From Paraclostridium tenue (GTDB lineage Bacteria; Bacillota; Clostridia; Peptostreptococcales; Peptostreptococcaceae): DNA of 64,000 nucleotides. The stretch lies in assembly GCF_015668515.1 (NCBI RefSeq), contig NZ_JADPFO010000001.1, positions 708,823 to 772,822 of the forward strand, written 5' to 3'. Shown here one piece after another: positions 8,789 to 18,606 of the stretch. Below the pieces are notes generated by a model. It was given only the letters and a program-made list of their open reading frames with translations, ran no database searches and was not told the DNA's origin. Position 1 is the stretch's first letter; each line of letters opens with the position of its first letter. Position numbers and translations under genes: made by a program.

Positions 8789-9997
8789 CTACATTTTATT
8801 ATTATCAAGGGATAAATAATAATCGGTTAAATCTTTATATGCTATGTTACCGTCAGCTTCATAAAGTATACTTAACTTTCCATTATTGAAAGATAAACAA
8901 GAATATCCTCCACCACTTGGATTCCCATTTTCAGGATATGGAATACATAATTCTTTAACCCCTTTAGATAAATCATCAAAGTCAATCATATAAACAGTTA
9001 TATTATCTCTAATATACCCACCTTTTGTATTTTTAGGTGCTGAAATAAATCCTAGCCTATGCCCATCTTTAGCAGTAACTTTAATAAATGAACCTTGGCA
9101 TCCTGATCCATTACCAGTTAATATTTTGCCATGTAAAGGCTCATATACTTTCCATGTAGTTCCTAAATCATAAGATATATATGATGATCTATAATTATTT
9201 CCGTCATTTCTAGAACTCATAATTAAAGCTCCATCTAATTCAATTACCATGTTTTCAGAAGTTTTAGAATTAGGTACTTTGTTTCCCATAGTCCACGTTT
9301 CGCCATTATCTTTAGAATATATAACTGATGAATAGTAGTTATTAGCATTGTTTTCTCTTAGTGCAATTTGTATTGGCATTACTATTGTTCCATCAGACAT
9401 TACAGTACCAGCTCCAACACCGCCTAACCATCCAATAGTATTACTTGGTTGATTTTTTATTCTTGCTGTATTTGTAGTTAGATCAATTTTGTCAGACCAT
9501 GTTAATCCATTATCATCAGAATAAACCATTTGAACAGACCAGTCACTTCTTAATGAAGTTGTACTGCTTGCCCAATTTCCATTTTTATTCCATGATCCTG
9601 CAATTAATATTATTCTACCTGTGTCTGTAACAACAGTTGTTGAATCCATTACACGAGAATAAGTTGAGTCAACACGATCATTTTCCATTACTGTTTTATA
9701 ATCCCATGTTTTTCCCCCGTCAATACTTCTAGCAGCTCCAATATCTATATATGCATGATCTTGAGCTCCATTATAACGAATATCTGAAAATGCTAGCATT
9801 GTGCCATCAGATAACGTTTGTAAGCTAGGTATTCTAAAATACTTTGCATTCCACATGTTATCACTTTTATTAAATACAGTTGTTTTATAAGGCTCATTAG
9901 TTGTGTTTAAATTACTTGCAAAGACACCATTGATACTACATAATGACAAAACAATTGCCATACTTAATACTTTTAAATTTTTAATAATTTTTTTCAT
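8789..9997 (-). CDS. nanH: Secreted exo-alpha-sialidase (small clostridial type)
   Basis: This 402-residue protein would cleave terminal sialic acids from host glycans outside the cell. A Sec signal peptide ends near residue 28 (VFA-S). The FRIP motif with catalytic arginine is at 54-57. The acid/base aspartate is probably D80 in the YNGAQDH stretch. Four Asp boxes (S-x-D-x-G-x-T-W) lie at about 91, 160, 228 and 275. The nucleophile tyrosine is probably Y365 in GGGYSC, with a partner glutamate at E380. No carbohydrate-binding or anchor domain is present, matching the roughly 44-kDa sialidases of C. sordellii (also called NanS) and C. perfringens NanH. It is monocistronic, with a GGGGGG ribosome site and its own terminator. 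No sialate uptake or lyase genes are in the window. Confidence 0.93.
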   Translation of the reverse strand: MKKIIKNLKVLSMAIVLSLCSINGVFASNLNTTNEPYKTTVFNKSDNMWNAKYFRIPSLQTLSDGTMLAFSDIRYNGAQDHAYIDIGAARSIDGGKTWDYKTVMENDRVDSTYSRVMDSTTVVTDTGRIILIAGSWNKNGNWASSTTSLRSDWSVQMVYSDDNGLTWSDKIDLTTNTARIKNQPSNTIGWLGGVGAGTVMSDGTIVMPIQIALRENNANNYYSSVIYSKDNGETWTMGNKVPNSKTSENMVIELDGALIMSSRNDGNNYRSSYISYDLGTTWKVYEPLHGKILTGNGSGCQGSFIKVTAKDGHRLGFISAPKNTKGGYIRDNITVYMIDFDDLSKGVKELCIPYPENGNPSGGGYSCLSFNNGKLSILYEADGNIAYKDLTDYYLSLDNNKM

Positions 9998-10189
9998 AAG
10001 TTTCCCCCCTTAATTTAAACTTTTCCTTATATATCTCTTTACATATTAAGTATAGCATAATTTTGTTTATTTTTTGTCATAATAAATAATTCATATTTAT
10101 ATTTTTATTTAAAATATTATATGAAGATTAATATGTTTATAATTTACTACTTTAATTTTGGGCAACCCCACATAAACATCAACCTTATA

Positions 10190-10855
10190 TTAACTTAAAA
10201 TTTTACCATCTTTAATAGTTATAATTCTATCTGCCATATTAGCTACCTCGTCATTATGAGTTATCATAACTAGAGTTTGATTAAACTCCTTAACACACAT
10301 TTTTAAAATATCCATTACTTCACCTGTAGTCTTTGAATCAAGATTTCCAGTAGGTTCATCTGCAAATATTACTGATGGTTTATTTGCAAGAGCACGAGCA
10401 ATTGCTACCCTTTGTTGTTGTCCCCCTGATAATTCATTTGGAAATTTCTTAATTTGTGATTTAAGACCTAGTTTAATTACTAAATCTTCTATATACTTTT
10501 TATCTACCTTTTTACCACTAAGTGAAATAGGTAATACTATATTATCATAAACATTTATAACAGGTATTAGATTAAAGCTTTGAAATATAAATCCAAATTC
10601 ATCTCTTCTTATCTTAGATAACTTATCATCATTTAAAGTATACAAATCTAAATCATCTATAAACACTTTGCCTAAGGTCGGTTTATCAAGTCCTGCCATA
10701 CAGTGAAGTAATGTACTTTTTCCCGAACCACTTTGTCCAATTATAGCTGTAAACTTATGAGGTTCTATTTCTAAAGTTATTCCATCAATAGCTTTAACTT
10801 CACTATCACCTGTCCCGTATGTTTTTCTTAAATCTATAGTTTTTAAAGTTTTCAT
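10190..10855 (-). CDS. ABC transporter ATPase, LolD/MacB type
   Basis: This 221-residue nucleotide-binding subunit has Walker [10 protein letters not shown] (40-48), a Q-loop at FQSFNLIP, signature LSGGQQQR (about 142), Walker [13 protein letters not shown] and switch histidine VMITHND. The short form with the EPTGNLDS stretch is typical of ATPases that drive FtsX/MacB permeases, which move lipoproteins, peptides or signals rather than nutrients. It begins 16 bp after the 850-residue permease gene and is the last gene of a four-gene unit (lipoprotein, DUF3139-like, permease, ATPase) lying downstream of the AgrC-like kinase. Confidence 0.93.
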   Translation of the reverse strand: MKTLKTIDLRKTYGTGDSEVKAIDGITLEIEPHKFTAIIGQSGSGKSTLLHCMAGLDKPTLGKVFIDDLDLYTLNDDKLSKIRRDEFGFIFQSFNLIPVINVYDNIVLPISLSGKKVDKKYIEDLVIKLGLKSQIKKFPNELSGGQQQRVAIARALANKPSVIFADEPTGNLDSKTTGEVMDILKMCVKEFNQTLVMITHNDEVANMADRIITIKDGKILS

Positions 10856-10871
10856 AACTTAACCTCCCAAA

Positions 10872-13424
10872 TTAATCATTATCTTTTATTCCCTCAATAA
10901 TACTCATATTTTTTAACTCCCTACTGCTTGTAGTTATTGCTATAATACACACAGTAACTGATAAAGCAAAGAATACTATTGATTCTTTAACTGGAAATAT
11001 AAAATCCATAAAGTGCTCTATTCCGAAATTTGTATAAGCGTTGTTATTCCAATTTACAAATTTAATTAAGTTTATCATTGATGGAATTAAAGCTATTATG
11101 TTGCTTAAAATTGCATATGTTAATGCTTCATAAAGAACCATTTTCTTCATATTTTTAATGCTCAATCCTATTGCCCTAAATGTTGAAATTTCTTTTTTTC
11201 TCATTAATAAATTTGTTCTTATTGTACAGAATACATTAATTCCTGCTATTATTAAAACTAATGCTATTGTTGATATTTGAGACTTATAATACTCTCTACT
11301 AGAATCTATCCCTCTTTCTCTAAAATTAAATCTACTGTCGAATCTAGATAAATGAATATTATTAGAAATTTTTTCTATTTTCTTATTTACATTCTCATCA
11401 TATGAATCTTTTAAATTTATACCTATTTTAGTATATTTATCTTTACCTGTAAGAGCTATAGCATGATTTTGAGATGTTATAATTTCAATACTATTACCAC
11501 CATCTCCATTAGACATCCAATTTGGTGTTAAAGTTGCACACACTCTTACCTTATTTTCTTTATATACAGTTTCACCATTCTCTGTAGTTTGAACTTTTAC
11601 TGTTATGATGTCCCCTATCTTTAAATTTTTATAAATTTCTTTATATGTATGATCTGTAACTATATCATAAAAATAATTATATACTGCTACATTAATATAA
11701 CCATCGGTAACTTTTCCAATGTCTTTTAAACTTCCATCTTGTATGAAATCTTTTATATTTTTATTTAAATCATTATTTTCATATAATTTTAAAGTAAACT
11801 CAGCTTCCATATTATCTTGTTCTTCTACTCCAAAATATTTTGGAAATTCTTTATTTACTTCATTCTTTTTAAAATCAAACAACCCACTTACTATTTGCAT
11901 AGATTCTATGCTTTTTACTCCATCTATATTTTTTATCTTATTTATATCACTATCTATATATTCTAAATTATCTACATCTGAAATTGATGGAATAAACTGC
12001 ATTGTTATATCATATTTATTGTATATATCTTCGATTTTATTATTTACCTCAAACTGCATACTTGAAAATGTAGTTAAATATACATATCCTCCTAGTGCAA
12101 TTGATAACATAGATATAACTGCTCTAGTTTTATTTCTTCCAATATTTTTAATCCCCATATACCCATAAAATCCAAATATTTTATTTAGAACCTTACTTAA
12201 TTTATAACTTTTGCCACTACTTTTCATCTTGTCTGTTGTCTTTGTAGATTCAATAAGTGATATATTTCCAATCTTTATAATAGGTAAAATACATGAGATA
12301 AGTACAGAAATTATACCTGTTATTATAGACGTCATAATAATTCCTTTACTTACATATAACTTTGGTTTAATTAATGCTTCTTGATATAGTGAAAAATTGT
12401 ATTTGCTAATTCCTACATATGAATATATAACCCCAAATACTAATCCAAGTGTTATACCTAAAGCCATTATAAATAAGCCTTGATATATTATAATACCTCT
12501 TACACTTTTTTTACTTGAACCTATTAATCTAAGTAAAGCAGTTTCTTTTATTGTCTCATTTAGAGTAATATTAAAGATATTAAATATTAAAATAGCTGAT
12601 GTAAGTACAATTAAAATTTGAGTTTGAATAACTTGAGGACTATCAAGTCTTTGTTCTACTTCCATTGTATTTTGCATAAGTAAAATATTTGGTGTATAGC
12701 TATTTTTCCCTAAGTCATTTCTTTTCGTAATAGTTTTAATCTGACCATTAATATTTCTCCATCCACTTTTTAAAGTTACTATACAATCATAACTAATTGT
12801 ACCTTCTGGTATAATATTGTTATTTTCGCCATCTCCATAAGTAAATGCTTCAAGAATTAAGTTCATATCATAAAATTTTTGTGGCTTTTCTATAATTCCT
12901 ACAAGTTTAAATTTTTTATCTTCAGTGTATATGTTTTGATTTCCTTGTGAGTCTTTATATTTCTTTTTTATTTTTAAATCTATATTAGAATTTAACTTAT
13001 CAGATATACCCATCGCTTTTAAAGCTTTCTTTTCAAGTACTATCTCATCGTTATTTTTAGGAAGCCTTCCATTTATTAATTTATTTAACTTACCTTTTAC
13101 ATAGTTTTCATCTACTGATTTTAACTGAAATGAATTTCCTTTTTTATCTAATACATTCCCTAAGTTTTGTACTGTACTAGTTTTTAAAACACCCTTGTCG
13201 TTTTTTAATTTTCCAACTTCCTCATAATTTAAATCATTAAATTCTGCATGATATCCTCCATAAAGTTTATTTACGGCATTTAAATCATTTTTAGTTTGAG
13301 ATTCTCTTACTGTACGTGTCCCAAATGTTAAAGCTACTCCTAATGCTACTGCTAGTATTAAAAGTCCCGTTCTAAGTTTATTTTTTCTTAAATATGCTAT
13401 TGATAATTTTAAGTATATTCCCAT
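10872..13424 (-). CDS. FtsX/MacB-family ABC permease
   Basis: This 850-residue permease has an N-terminal helix (about 15-35) and a large extracellular domain (about 40-265) followed by three helices (about 267-385). A second helix (about 435-455) precedes another extracellular domain (about 460-720), and three helices sit at the C-terminus. This doubled FtsX core with two MacB-like outer domains is typical of antimicrobial-peptide or envelope-stress exporters in Firmicutes. It partners the ATPase 16 bp downstream, and a DUF3139-like protein lies just upstream. The substrate is not readable from sequence. Confidence 0.9.
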   Translation of the reverse strand: MGIYLKLSIAYLRKNKLRTGLLILAVALGVALTFGTRTVRESQTKNDLNAVNKLYGGYHAEFNDLNYEEVGKLKNDKGVLKTSTVQNLGNVLDKKGNSFQLKSVDENYVKGKLNKLINGRLPKNNDEIVLEKKALKAMGISDKLNSNIDLKIKKKYKDSQGNQNIYTEDKKFKLVGIIEKPQKFYDMNLILEAFTYGDGENNNIIPEGTISYDCIVTLKSGWRNINGQIKTITKRNDLGKNSYTPNILLMQNTMEVEQRLDSPQVIQTQILIVLTSAILIFNIFNITLNETIKETALLRLIGSSKKSVRGIIIYQGLFIMALGITLGLVFGVIYSYVGISKYNFSLYQEALIKPKLYVSKGIIMTSIITGIISVLISCILPIIKIGNISLIESTKTTDKMKSSGKSYKLSKVLNKIFGFYGYMGIKNIGRNKTRAVISMLSIALGGYVYLTTFSSMQFEVNNKIEDIYNKYDITMQFIPSISDVDNLEYIDSDINKIKNIDGVKSIESMQIVSGLFDFKKNEVNKEFPKYFGVEEQDNMEAEFTLKLYENNDLNKNIKDFIQDGSLKDIGKVTDGYINVAVYNYFYDIVTDHTYKEIYKNLKIGDIITVKVQTTENGETVYKENKVRVCATLTPNWMSNGDGGNSIEIITSQNHAIALTGKDKYTKIGINLKDSYDENVNKKIEKISNNIHLSRFDSRFNFRERGIDSSREYYKSQISTIALVLIIAGINVFCTIRTNLLMRKKEISTFRAIGLSIKNMKKMVLYEALTYAILSNIIALIPSMINLIKFVNWNNNAYTNFGIEHFMDFIFPVKESIVFFALSVTVCIIAITTSSRELKNMSIIEGIKDND

Positions 13425-13439
13425 AAAACCCCCTCTTTT

Positions 13440-13832
13440 TTATAATTTATTTAAATATGTTGGAGGATACTTTACCTTTTTTAAATCCTCTCTTTCTAAT
13501 CGCTTATTATCATTTAAATTATAAATTTTTAATACAACTTTATTTATTTTATCTAGAGCATAAATTTCATCACTATAAAAATATTGATATTCATGCTCCG
13601 AATCATCTTTATAAATTACCTTATAAAGAATTCCATTATAACTTTCTAATTTTGATTTTTCTTTTGTAATTTCACTTATATCATCTTTTGAAACTCCTTG
13701 TTTTATCATATATTTATTAATATTTTCCTCAGCTTCCTTCCAGGGCTTAGAATAATTATTATATATAAATAACCCTATAAGTCCTATAATTACTATAATT
13801 AATGCTAATAAAATAGCTTTATATTTTTTCAT
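13440..13832 (-). CDS. DUF3139-like single-pass membrane protein
   Basis: This 130-residue protein has a short basic start, one membrane helix (about 6-24) and an outer domain with tyrosine-rich strands (YKVIYKDDSEHEYQYFY). The pattern resembles DUF3139, small proteins often found beside ABC transporters and two-component systems in Firmicutes. It lies between the lipoprotein and the permease with 10-15 bp gaps, so it is part of the same mRNA. An accessory role for the permease is inference only. Confidence 0.6.
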   Translation of the reverse strand: MKKYKAILLALIIVIIGLIGLFIYNNYSKPWKEAEENINKYMIKQGVSKDDISEITKEKSKLESYNGILYKVIYKDDSEHEYQYFYSDEIYALDKINKVVLKIYNLNDNKRLEREDLKKVKYPPTYLNKL

Positions 13833-13842
13833 ATAAACCTCC

Positions 13843-14427
13843 TTATTTTAATATAAATTCATCCTTAAATCTTAACTCTAAAATCTTGGTTTTCTTATCA
13901 ATTTCTTTAACTGAAATATGTATATCACCCATATCAGGAATTTCTACAATACCTTCACCTTTATTAACTACATTTTCAACTTCATTAAAAAATTCCTTTT
14001 CAGTTAAATTAGTATCCGTTAAAGACTTAAATATGTTATAAATTGCTTTAACAAACTTATCATCTTTTGATAAGTTTTCATCCTTTAGGTAGTCCTTAAC
14101 ACAATGAATAAATAGTATTTCCTTATCTTTTTTCTTATCTAAAGTTACAGAATAATTTAAAACTTGCTTAGGTTGTTCTTTAGAATATTCTAAATTACCT
14201 AAAGATAACACAAAACTCCCATCTGGTTTTTCTTCAGCCACTCGAAGACCACTATCTTTTATAGCTTTTGAAATCTTCTTTGATAAATCTTTTTTAATCT
14301 TTGATACTTCTGTTGTTGTATAAGCTTTTTTATCCATATCAATTGTAGAAGATTCACAGCCCACCATAAAAGCTGAACTTATACTTGTAGCTAATAATAT
14401 AGCTAGTATAATTTTTTTTACTTTCAT
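13843..14427 (-). CDS. Lipoprotein of unknown function in ABC operon
   Basis: A type II signal peptide carries the lipobox FMVGC, giving a lipid-anchored protein of about 170 residues. I place the start at the second ATG (14427), nine bases after GGAGG; the upstream ATG at 14433 is only three bases from that site. The mature part is lysine-rich, alpha/beta, with no domain I recognise. It opens the operon with the DUF3139-like protein and the FtsX-type ABC transporter, so it may bind the transported or sensed molecule. This is inferred from context. Confidence 0.75.
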   Translation of the reverse strand: MKVKKIILAILLATSISSAFMVGCESSTIDMDKKAYTTTEVSKIKKDLSKKISKAIKDSGLRVAEEKPDGSFVLSLGNLEYSKEQPKQVLNYSVTLDKKKDKEILFIHCVKDYLKDENLSKDDKFVKAIYNIFKSLTDTNLTEKEFFNEVENVVNKGEGIVEIPDMGDIHISVKEIDKKTKILELRFKDEFILK

Positions 14428-14506
14428 ATACATTTTCCTCCATTATTTTAATTTCATAAATTTATTAATTACCTTTGTATTTCAAAGCTTTATAGCCATT
14501 TAATCA

Positions 14507-14560
14507 TAAAAAATAAGGACATTACCTTTTTCTATTAAAAGATAACATCCTTATTTTTTA
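14507..14560 (-). terminator. Terminator after AgrC-like kinase 1
   Basis: A long hairpin with arms AAAATAAGGATGTTA and TAATGTCCTTATTTTTT, plus an inner CTTTT/AAAAG pair, ends in a T-run. It resembles the hairpins at 16804-16856 and 17152-17183, consistent with duplication of the kinase/regulator unit. It separates the two-component genes from the ABC operon. Confidence 0.8.
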
Positions 14561-14589
14561 GACTCAATACATATGCCCCAACTAGCACC

Positions 14590-15972
14590 TTAATCGACCC
14601 AACTGTCAGTATTTTGATTAAGTGGTATGCATATATTTATTATAAATTTATCCTTCTCATCTTCAAATAATAATTCTCCATTATATTTTTCTAAAGATGA
14701 TTTAATACTTTGAGTTCCTATTCCATGTACAAACTTGTCCATTTTATCTGTTATTAATTTATTTTTCTTAAACTTAATATTATTAACTTTGCTGTTTTCA
14801 CATTTAATTACAAAATATAATTTTGATATAGTTCCCTTAATTCTAATATACTTTTCAATATTTTCATCATGTATTTTATCACAAGCTTCTATTGCATTAT
14901 CTAAAATATTAGCAAATATGCTTGATACATCTATAGGTTTTATAAAATTAACTTTTGAAAAGTTTATATCACAAATAAACTTAATTCCTTTTTTAGTGCA
15001 TATATCACTTTTTTCATTGATTATAATATCTAGTATCATATTCCCTGTATTGTAATTATCTTTAAAAGATTTAATTTCATCTTTTAAATTACTTATGTAT
15101 TCACTAACTTCTTTATTATTATTTTTAAGATTATCTATACAGCAAATATGATTATTTATATCATGATAAAGCTTTTTAACCTTCATATGAGAATCTTGAA
15201 TACTTAGATAATGTTCATATTGCATATCTAGCTTATTTTTCATAAGTTCATATTGAGTTTTTTTCTTATTTTCTTTTACTATTTGTCTAAATAATAATAT
15301 AAGAACTATACTACTAGCCACTACTAACTTTGGAGTTAAAAGAAAATCAAATACATAACGTTCTGAATATAAACTTAAAAATCTCTCAAGTTTGTAAAAT
15401 ATATAATTTCCAACTATACTAATTGAATTAACCATTAAAGCAAATATCAAATATATATAATTTCTTTTTTCGCTATCAAATAATTGTAACCGATTATTAA
15501 AAAAAGCAAATATCAAATATATAAATAAAATAACCAAGTTAGTGTATATATCAACTTTTAATTGTTCAAAATTAGATACTAAAAGCGCTTCTTTTGATGA
15601 TATAATATACCCTGTAATTAAAAAAAATAAAATTCTCTCTAATAGATAGCTTTTAATCAAATCGTAATATACATTAAATAAACAAAAGAAGGTTATATAT
15701 TTAATATATCTTATCTTATAAAAATACTTATAGTAACCTCCAAAAGCTATAAGTACTAAAGCATTAAATAAATAATTTCCATTTTTAAAATAACTATAAC
15801 TCCCTTCTATGTTAGACAATAGAGCTATAATATAAATTAAAAATAATAAAATATAAAATACAGTTTTTCTATAGTCCTTTCCATCTTTTTTATAAACTAA
15901 TATGCTATTAAATATAGTAAAGCGTATAACTATTGATAAAACTAATAATAAATTAGTCATAAAATTTAACAT
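14590..15972 (-). CDS. AgrC/VirS-like sensor histidine kinase (copy 1)
   Basis: This 460-residue protein has six or more N-terminal membrane helices (about 1-230), a coiled linker, and a phosphoacceptor region LYHDINNHI (about 275) of the HPK10/AgrC kind. A GHKL ATPase domain follows, with the N-box FANILDNAIEAC (about 352-363) and the G-box HGIGTQSIKSSL. Kinases of this class usually sense peptides and signal to LytTR regulators. It overlaps its regulator gene by a few bases. That regulator is frameshifted, so the kinase may be orphaned or may signal to copy 2. Its last nine residues extend past the point where the paralogue at 17251 stops. Confidence 0.88.
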   Translation of the reverse strand: MLNFMTNLLLVLSIVIRFTIFNSILVYKKDGKDYRKTVFYILLFLIYIIALLSNIEGSYSYFKNGNYLFNALVLIAFGGYYKYFYKIRYIKYITFFCLFNVYYDLIKSYLLERILFFLITGYIISSKEALLVSNFEQLKVDIYTNLVILFIYLIFAFFNNRLQLFDSEKRNYIYLIFALMVNSISIVGNYIFYKLERFLSLYSERYVFDFLLTPKLVVASSIVLILLFRQIVKENKKKTQYELMKNKLDMQYEHYLSIQDSHMKVKKLYHDINNHICCIDNLKNNNKEVSEYISNLKDEIKSFKDNYNTGNMILDIIINEKSDICTKKGIKFICDINFSKVNFIKPIDVSSIFANILDNAIEACDKIHDENIEKYIRIKGTISKLYFVIKCENSKVNNIKFKKNKLITDKMDKFVHGIGTQSIKSSLEKYNGELLFEDEKDKFIINICIPLNQNTDSWVD

Positions 15973-16677
15973 ATTGAATCACCAAGAAATTTTAAAAACT
16001 TCTCCTTAACATCTTTATATCTATATCTACTAACAGGTACTTCTTCTCCACTTTCTAAAATTGCAGTGTTTAACTTTATATTTTCTACATAACTTAGATT
16101 AACTAAAAAGCTTTTATGGCATCTTACAAATTTGCCTAGCTTTAAGTCTTTTTCTATTTTTTCTAGGCTATACCTTACATCAAAAGTCTTATTTATTGTA
16201 TGTATTAACATATTCTTTTTTTGAACTTCTATATACTTTATTTCATTTGATTGAATCTTGTATGTATTAGACTTATTTTTTATTAATATATAATTGTTTT
16301 TATTTTCAATCTCTTTGATACATGTTAATACATGTTTTTTTAATTCCTCTAATTCTATAGGTTTTAATAGATATCTATAAGCTCTTACTTCATATCCATC
16401 TTGAACATAATCTATTAAAGAAGTTATAAAAATTATCTCCATTTTATTATCTACTTCTCTAATTTTTCTTGCAGTATCCATCCCATTAATTTGTCCCATT
16501 TGTATATCTAAAAGTAATATATCTATTTCTTTTTAAATTACTTTCAAGTAACTCTTCTCCTAAGCTATATTTTTGTATTTCATATTCTATATTTATATTT
16601 TTTAATATATTGTGAAGATAATTTTCTATTAGACTTTGTGTTTCTTTTTCATCTTCACAAATCGCTATCCTAATCAT
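15966..16677 (-). pseudogene. AgrA/VirR-like LytTR response regulator, frameshifted
   Basis: The receiver domain starts normally (MIRIAICEDEKETQSLIE), but after about residue 52 the frame is lost in a run of five As at about 16529-16534. One base fewer restores EIDILLLDIQMGQINGM, including the phosphoacceptor aspartate and the full LytTR DNA-binding domain. The repaired protein would be about 237 residues, the same as the intact paralogue at 18606-19319. A homopolymer shift could be a recent mutation, a phase-variable switch, or a sequence error. As written, only a 63-residue stub and an unstarted C-terminal part are encoded. Confidence 0.85.
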
Positions 16678-16803
16678 AAGTTCCCCCCTATGCCTACTAG
16701 TTTATATATTCAAATATGACTTTATACCTTATGTTTTAGGATAACATTTCCAAACTATTTTTATCAATACTTAAATCTAATTTATGCTTTTTAACTCTTT
16801 AAA

Positions 16804-16856
16804 TAAAAAACAGGACATTGTCTTTTAAAGTTAAAAGATAACACCCTGATTTTTTA
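16804..16856 (-). terminator. Terminator after small membrane protein gene
   Basis: A hairpin with arms AAAAAATCAGGGTGTTATCTTTT and AAAAGACAATGTCCTGTTTTTT lies directly after the 77-codon gene. It shares its inner sequence with the 14507-14560 hairpin. Confidence 0.8.
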
Positions 16857-16866
16857 GTTTCAAATT

Positions 16867-17100
16867 CTATTGCTTTTCTTTAAAAGCAACTATACACTTA
16901 AATAATGCTACTATTGAAATTATACATAGTATTCCTAAATTCACTAATTCCATTAAAAGCCATATATCTCCACCAACTAATTTTATAAGAGACATATTAT
17001 AACTATCAGCTAAAAACTTATAGTGAAAAAATAATCTCCCTGATAACATTAAACTCGTTAAACTTAATAAAAATATAACAACTGAACTTGCTTTTTTCAT
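16867..17100 (-). CDS. Small two-helix membrane protein
   Basis: This 77-residue protein has two hydrophobic helices (about 6-28 and 46-70) and a basic C-terminus. A good AAGGAG site precedes ATG. It sits alone between the two kinase/regulator units, bounded by hairpins on both sides. I see no match to AgrB, AgrD or a known bacteriocin. Its place suggests a link to peptide signalling or immunity, but nothing in the sequence proves it. Confidence 0.6.
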   Translation of the reverse strand: MKKASSVVIFLLSLTSLMLSGRLFFHYKFLADSYNMSLIKLVGGDIWLLMELVNLGILCIISIVALFKCIVAFKEKQ

Positions 17101-17151
17101 ATCACATACTCCTTATAATCGATTTTAAATTTTAGTATTTATTATAATAAT

Positions 17152-17183
17152 GGGTGTTACCTTTACAAAAAAAAGTAACACCC
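17152..17183. other. Hairpin GGGTGTTAC/GTAACACCC
   Basis: A perfect nine-base stem lies between kinase copy 2 and the small membrane protein gene. It lacks a clean T-run on the minus strand, so it may be a weak terminator, a processing site or a folded leader. Its sequence matches the core of the terminators at 14507 and 16804. Confidence 0.5.
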
Positions 17184-17250
17184 CTGTGCTTTATGTTCAA
17201 TATATACGGTGTAAGTGGTATTTATATAAGCGCAACTGTCATGTTTTTTA

Positions 17251-18606
17251 TTACTTAATCTTTAGTGGTATATATATTTTTAATGTAAATTTATTTTTTT
17301 CATCTATAATTTCCATATCTCCATCATACTTTTTTAGAGATTCTTTTATACTTGAAATACCTATACCATGAAGAAATGAATCCTTTTTGCTACTAATTAT
17401 TTTATTATTTTTTATTTTGATTTCATTTGACTTGCTATTTTCACACTTTATCACATAATAAGATTTAACTATAGTTCCTCTCATATTTATATACCTATCA
17501 TTTTCAACTTTTTTACACGCTTCTATTGCATTATCTATCATATTTACAAATATAGCTGATACATCTATCATTTCTATAAAATCACATTTTTCAAAGTTTA
17601 TATCACAAAACAAATCTATATTGTTTTTTATACATTCTGAATGTTTGTCACTTAAAATTATATCTAATATTCTGTTCCCACTATCAAATGTACTCTCAAA
17701 GCCCTTAAGCTCTTTTTTTATACTGTCTATGTACTCATTTATATCTTCACTTTCAATTTGCTTAATGCAAGATATATGGTTATTAATGTCATGATGTAAT
17801 TTTCTTACTTTCATTTGAGATTCTTGCATATTTAAATAATAGTTATATTGCATATCTAACTTATCATTGATAGCTTTTAGCTCTGATTTAGATTTCATAC
17901 TTTTTATTAACTTATTTATAACTTTTACTAAAAATATATTGCAAAATATCATAATTACTGGTACTGTATTTTGAATTACCTTTATAAAGCTAGATAATCC
18001 AAAATTCACCTCATAGTTTGTGTAATTGGGCAAATTATTCGCAATAATGTTATATAAATCTAAAATAAGATTTCCACCCACAAATATAAAAAATATACTT
18101 GTAGCATTTATAATTATGATTAAGCCAATATACAAATAGTATTTTTTATTTATATCTAAGTCTACAATTTTATTAAAATATTTGATAAATATTATCAATA
18201 TAGTATTTACTACTAAAAACTTAGCTAACTTATACCTTAATGCAGTATAAGTTATTATTAAGTCAAATACTCCTTCTAGTAATAAAAAACTTACCACATT
18301 CTCAAGTATAATATATCCAAATGAAAATACCATACTATAAATCAAAGAATCTTTTATGGAAATTTTAAATAAACTTTTGCATAATAAAGATAGTATTACG
18401 CCTTGAAAAATACAATACTCTATTTTTATAAATTCAATCTTTGGAAGTAGCAATATTAATATTATAAGTATTGATACTAATATGTACTCCCACTTTTTTA
18501 TAAGGTGTTTCCTATCTGTTAATTTATTTATCATTAGATAAAATATTCCAAGGTAAAGTATAGAGTTTATAATATATATTATTGATAAAATCAAAATTTC
18601 CCTCAT
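17251..18606 (-). CDS. AgrC/VirS-like sensor histidine kinase (copy 2)
   Basis: This 451-residue protein is laid out like copy 1: several N-terminal membrane helices (to about 220), then KLHHDINNHI with the acceptor histidine (about 270), the N-box FVNMIDNAIEAC, and HGIGISSIKESLKK. It overlaps the intact LytTR regulator upstream in a TAATGA junction. It is likely the kinase for that regulator. It is paralogous to 14590-15972 along its length, and even the DNA just past its stop resembles the extended tail of copy 1, so the pair arose by tandem duplication. Confidence 0.88.
   Translation of the reverse strand: MREILILSIIYIINSILYLGIFYLMINKLTDRKHLIKKWEYILVSILIILILLLPKIEFIKIEYCIFQGVILSLLCKSLFKISIKDSLIYSMVFSFGYIILENVVSFLLLEGVFDLIITYTALRYKLAKFLVVNTILIIFIKYFNKIVDLDINKKYYLYIGLIIIINATSIFFIFVGGNLILDLYNIIANNLPNYTNYEVNFGLSSFIKVIQNTVPVIMIFCNIFLVKVINKLIKSMKSKSELKAINDKLDMQYNYYLNMQESQMKVRKLHHDINNHISCIKQIESEDINEYIDSIKKELKGFESTFDSGNRILDIILSDKHSECIKNNIDLFCDINFEKCDFIEMIDVSAIFVNMIDNAIEACKKVENDRYINMRGTIVKSYYVIKCENSKSNEIKIKNNKIISSKKDSFLHGIGISSIKESLKKYDGDMEIIDEKNKFTLKIYIPLKIK

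Noticed and set aside
10000-10189. Possible small gene between sialidase and ABC ATPase
   Set aside because: Only AT-rich DNA with the sialidase leader and a GC-richer patch (about 10158-10172); no frame with a start and ribosome site.
16486-16677. 63-residue stand-alone receiver stub as a separate small protein
   Set aside because: A one-base change restores a normal LytTR regulator frame, so it is the front of a frameshifted gene.
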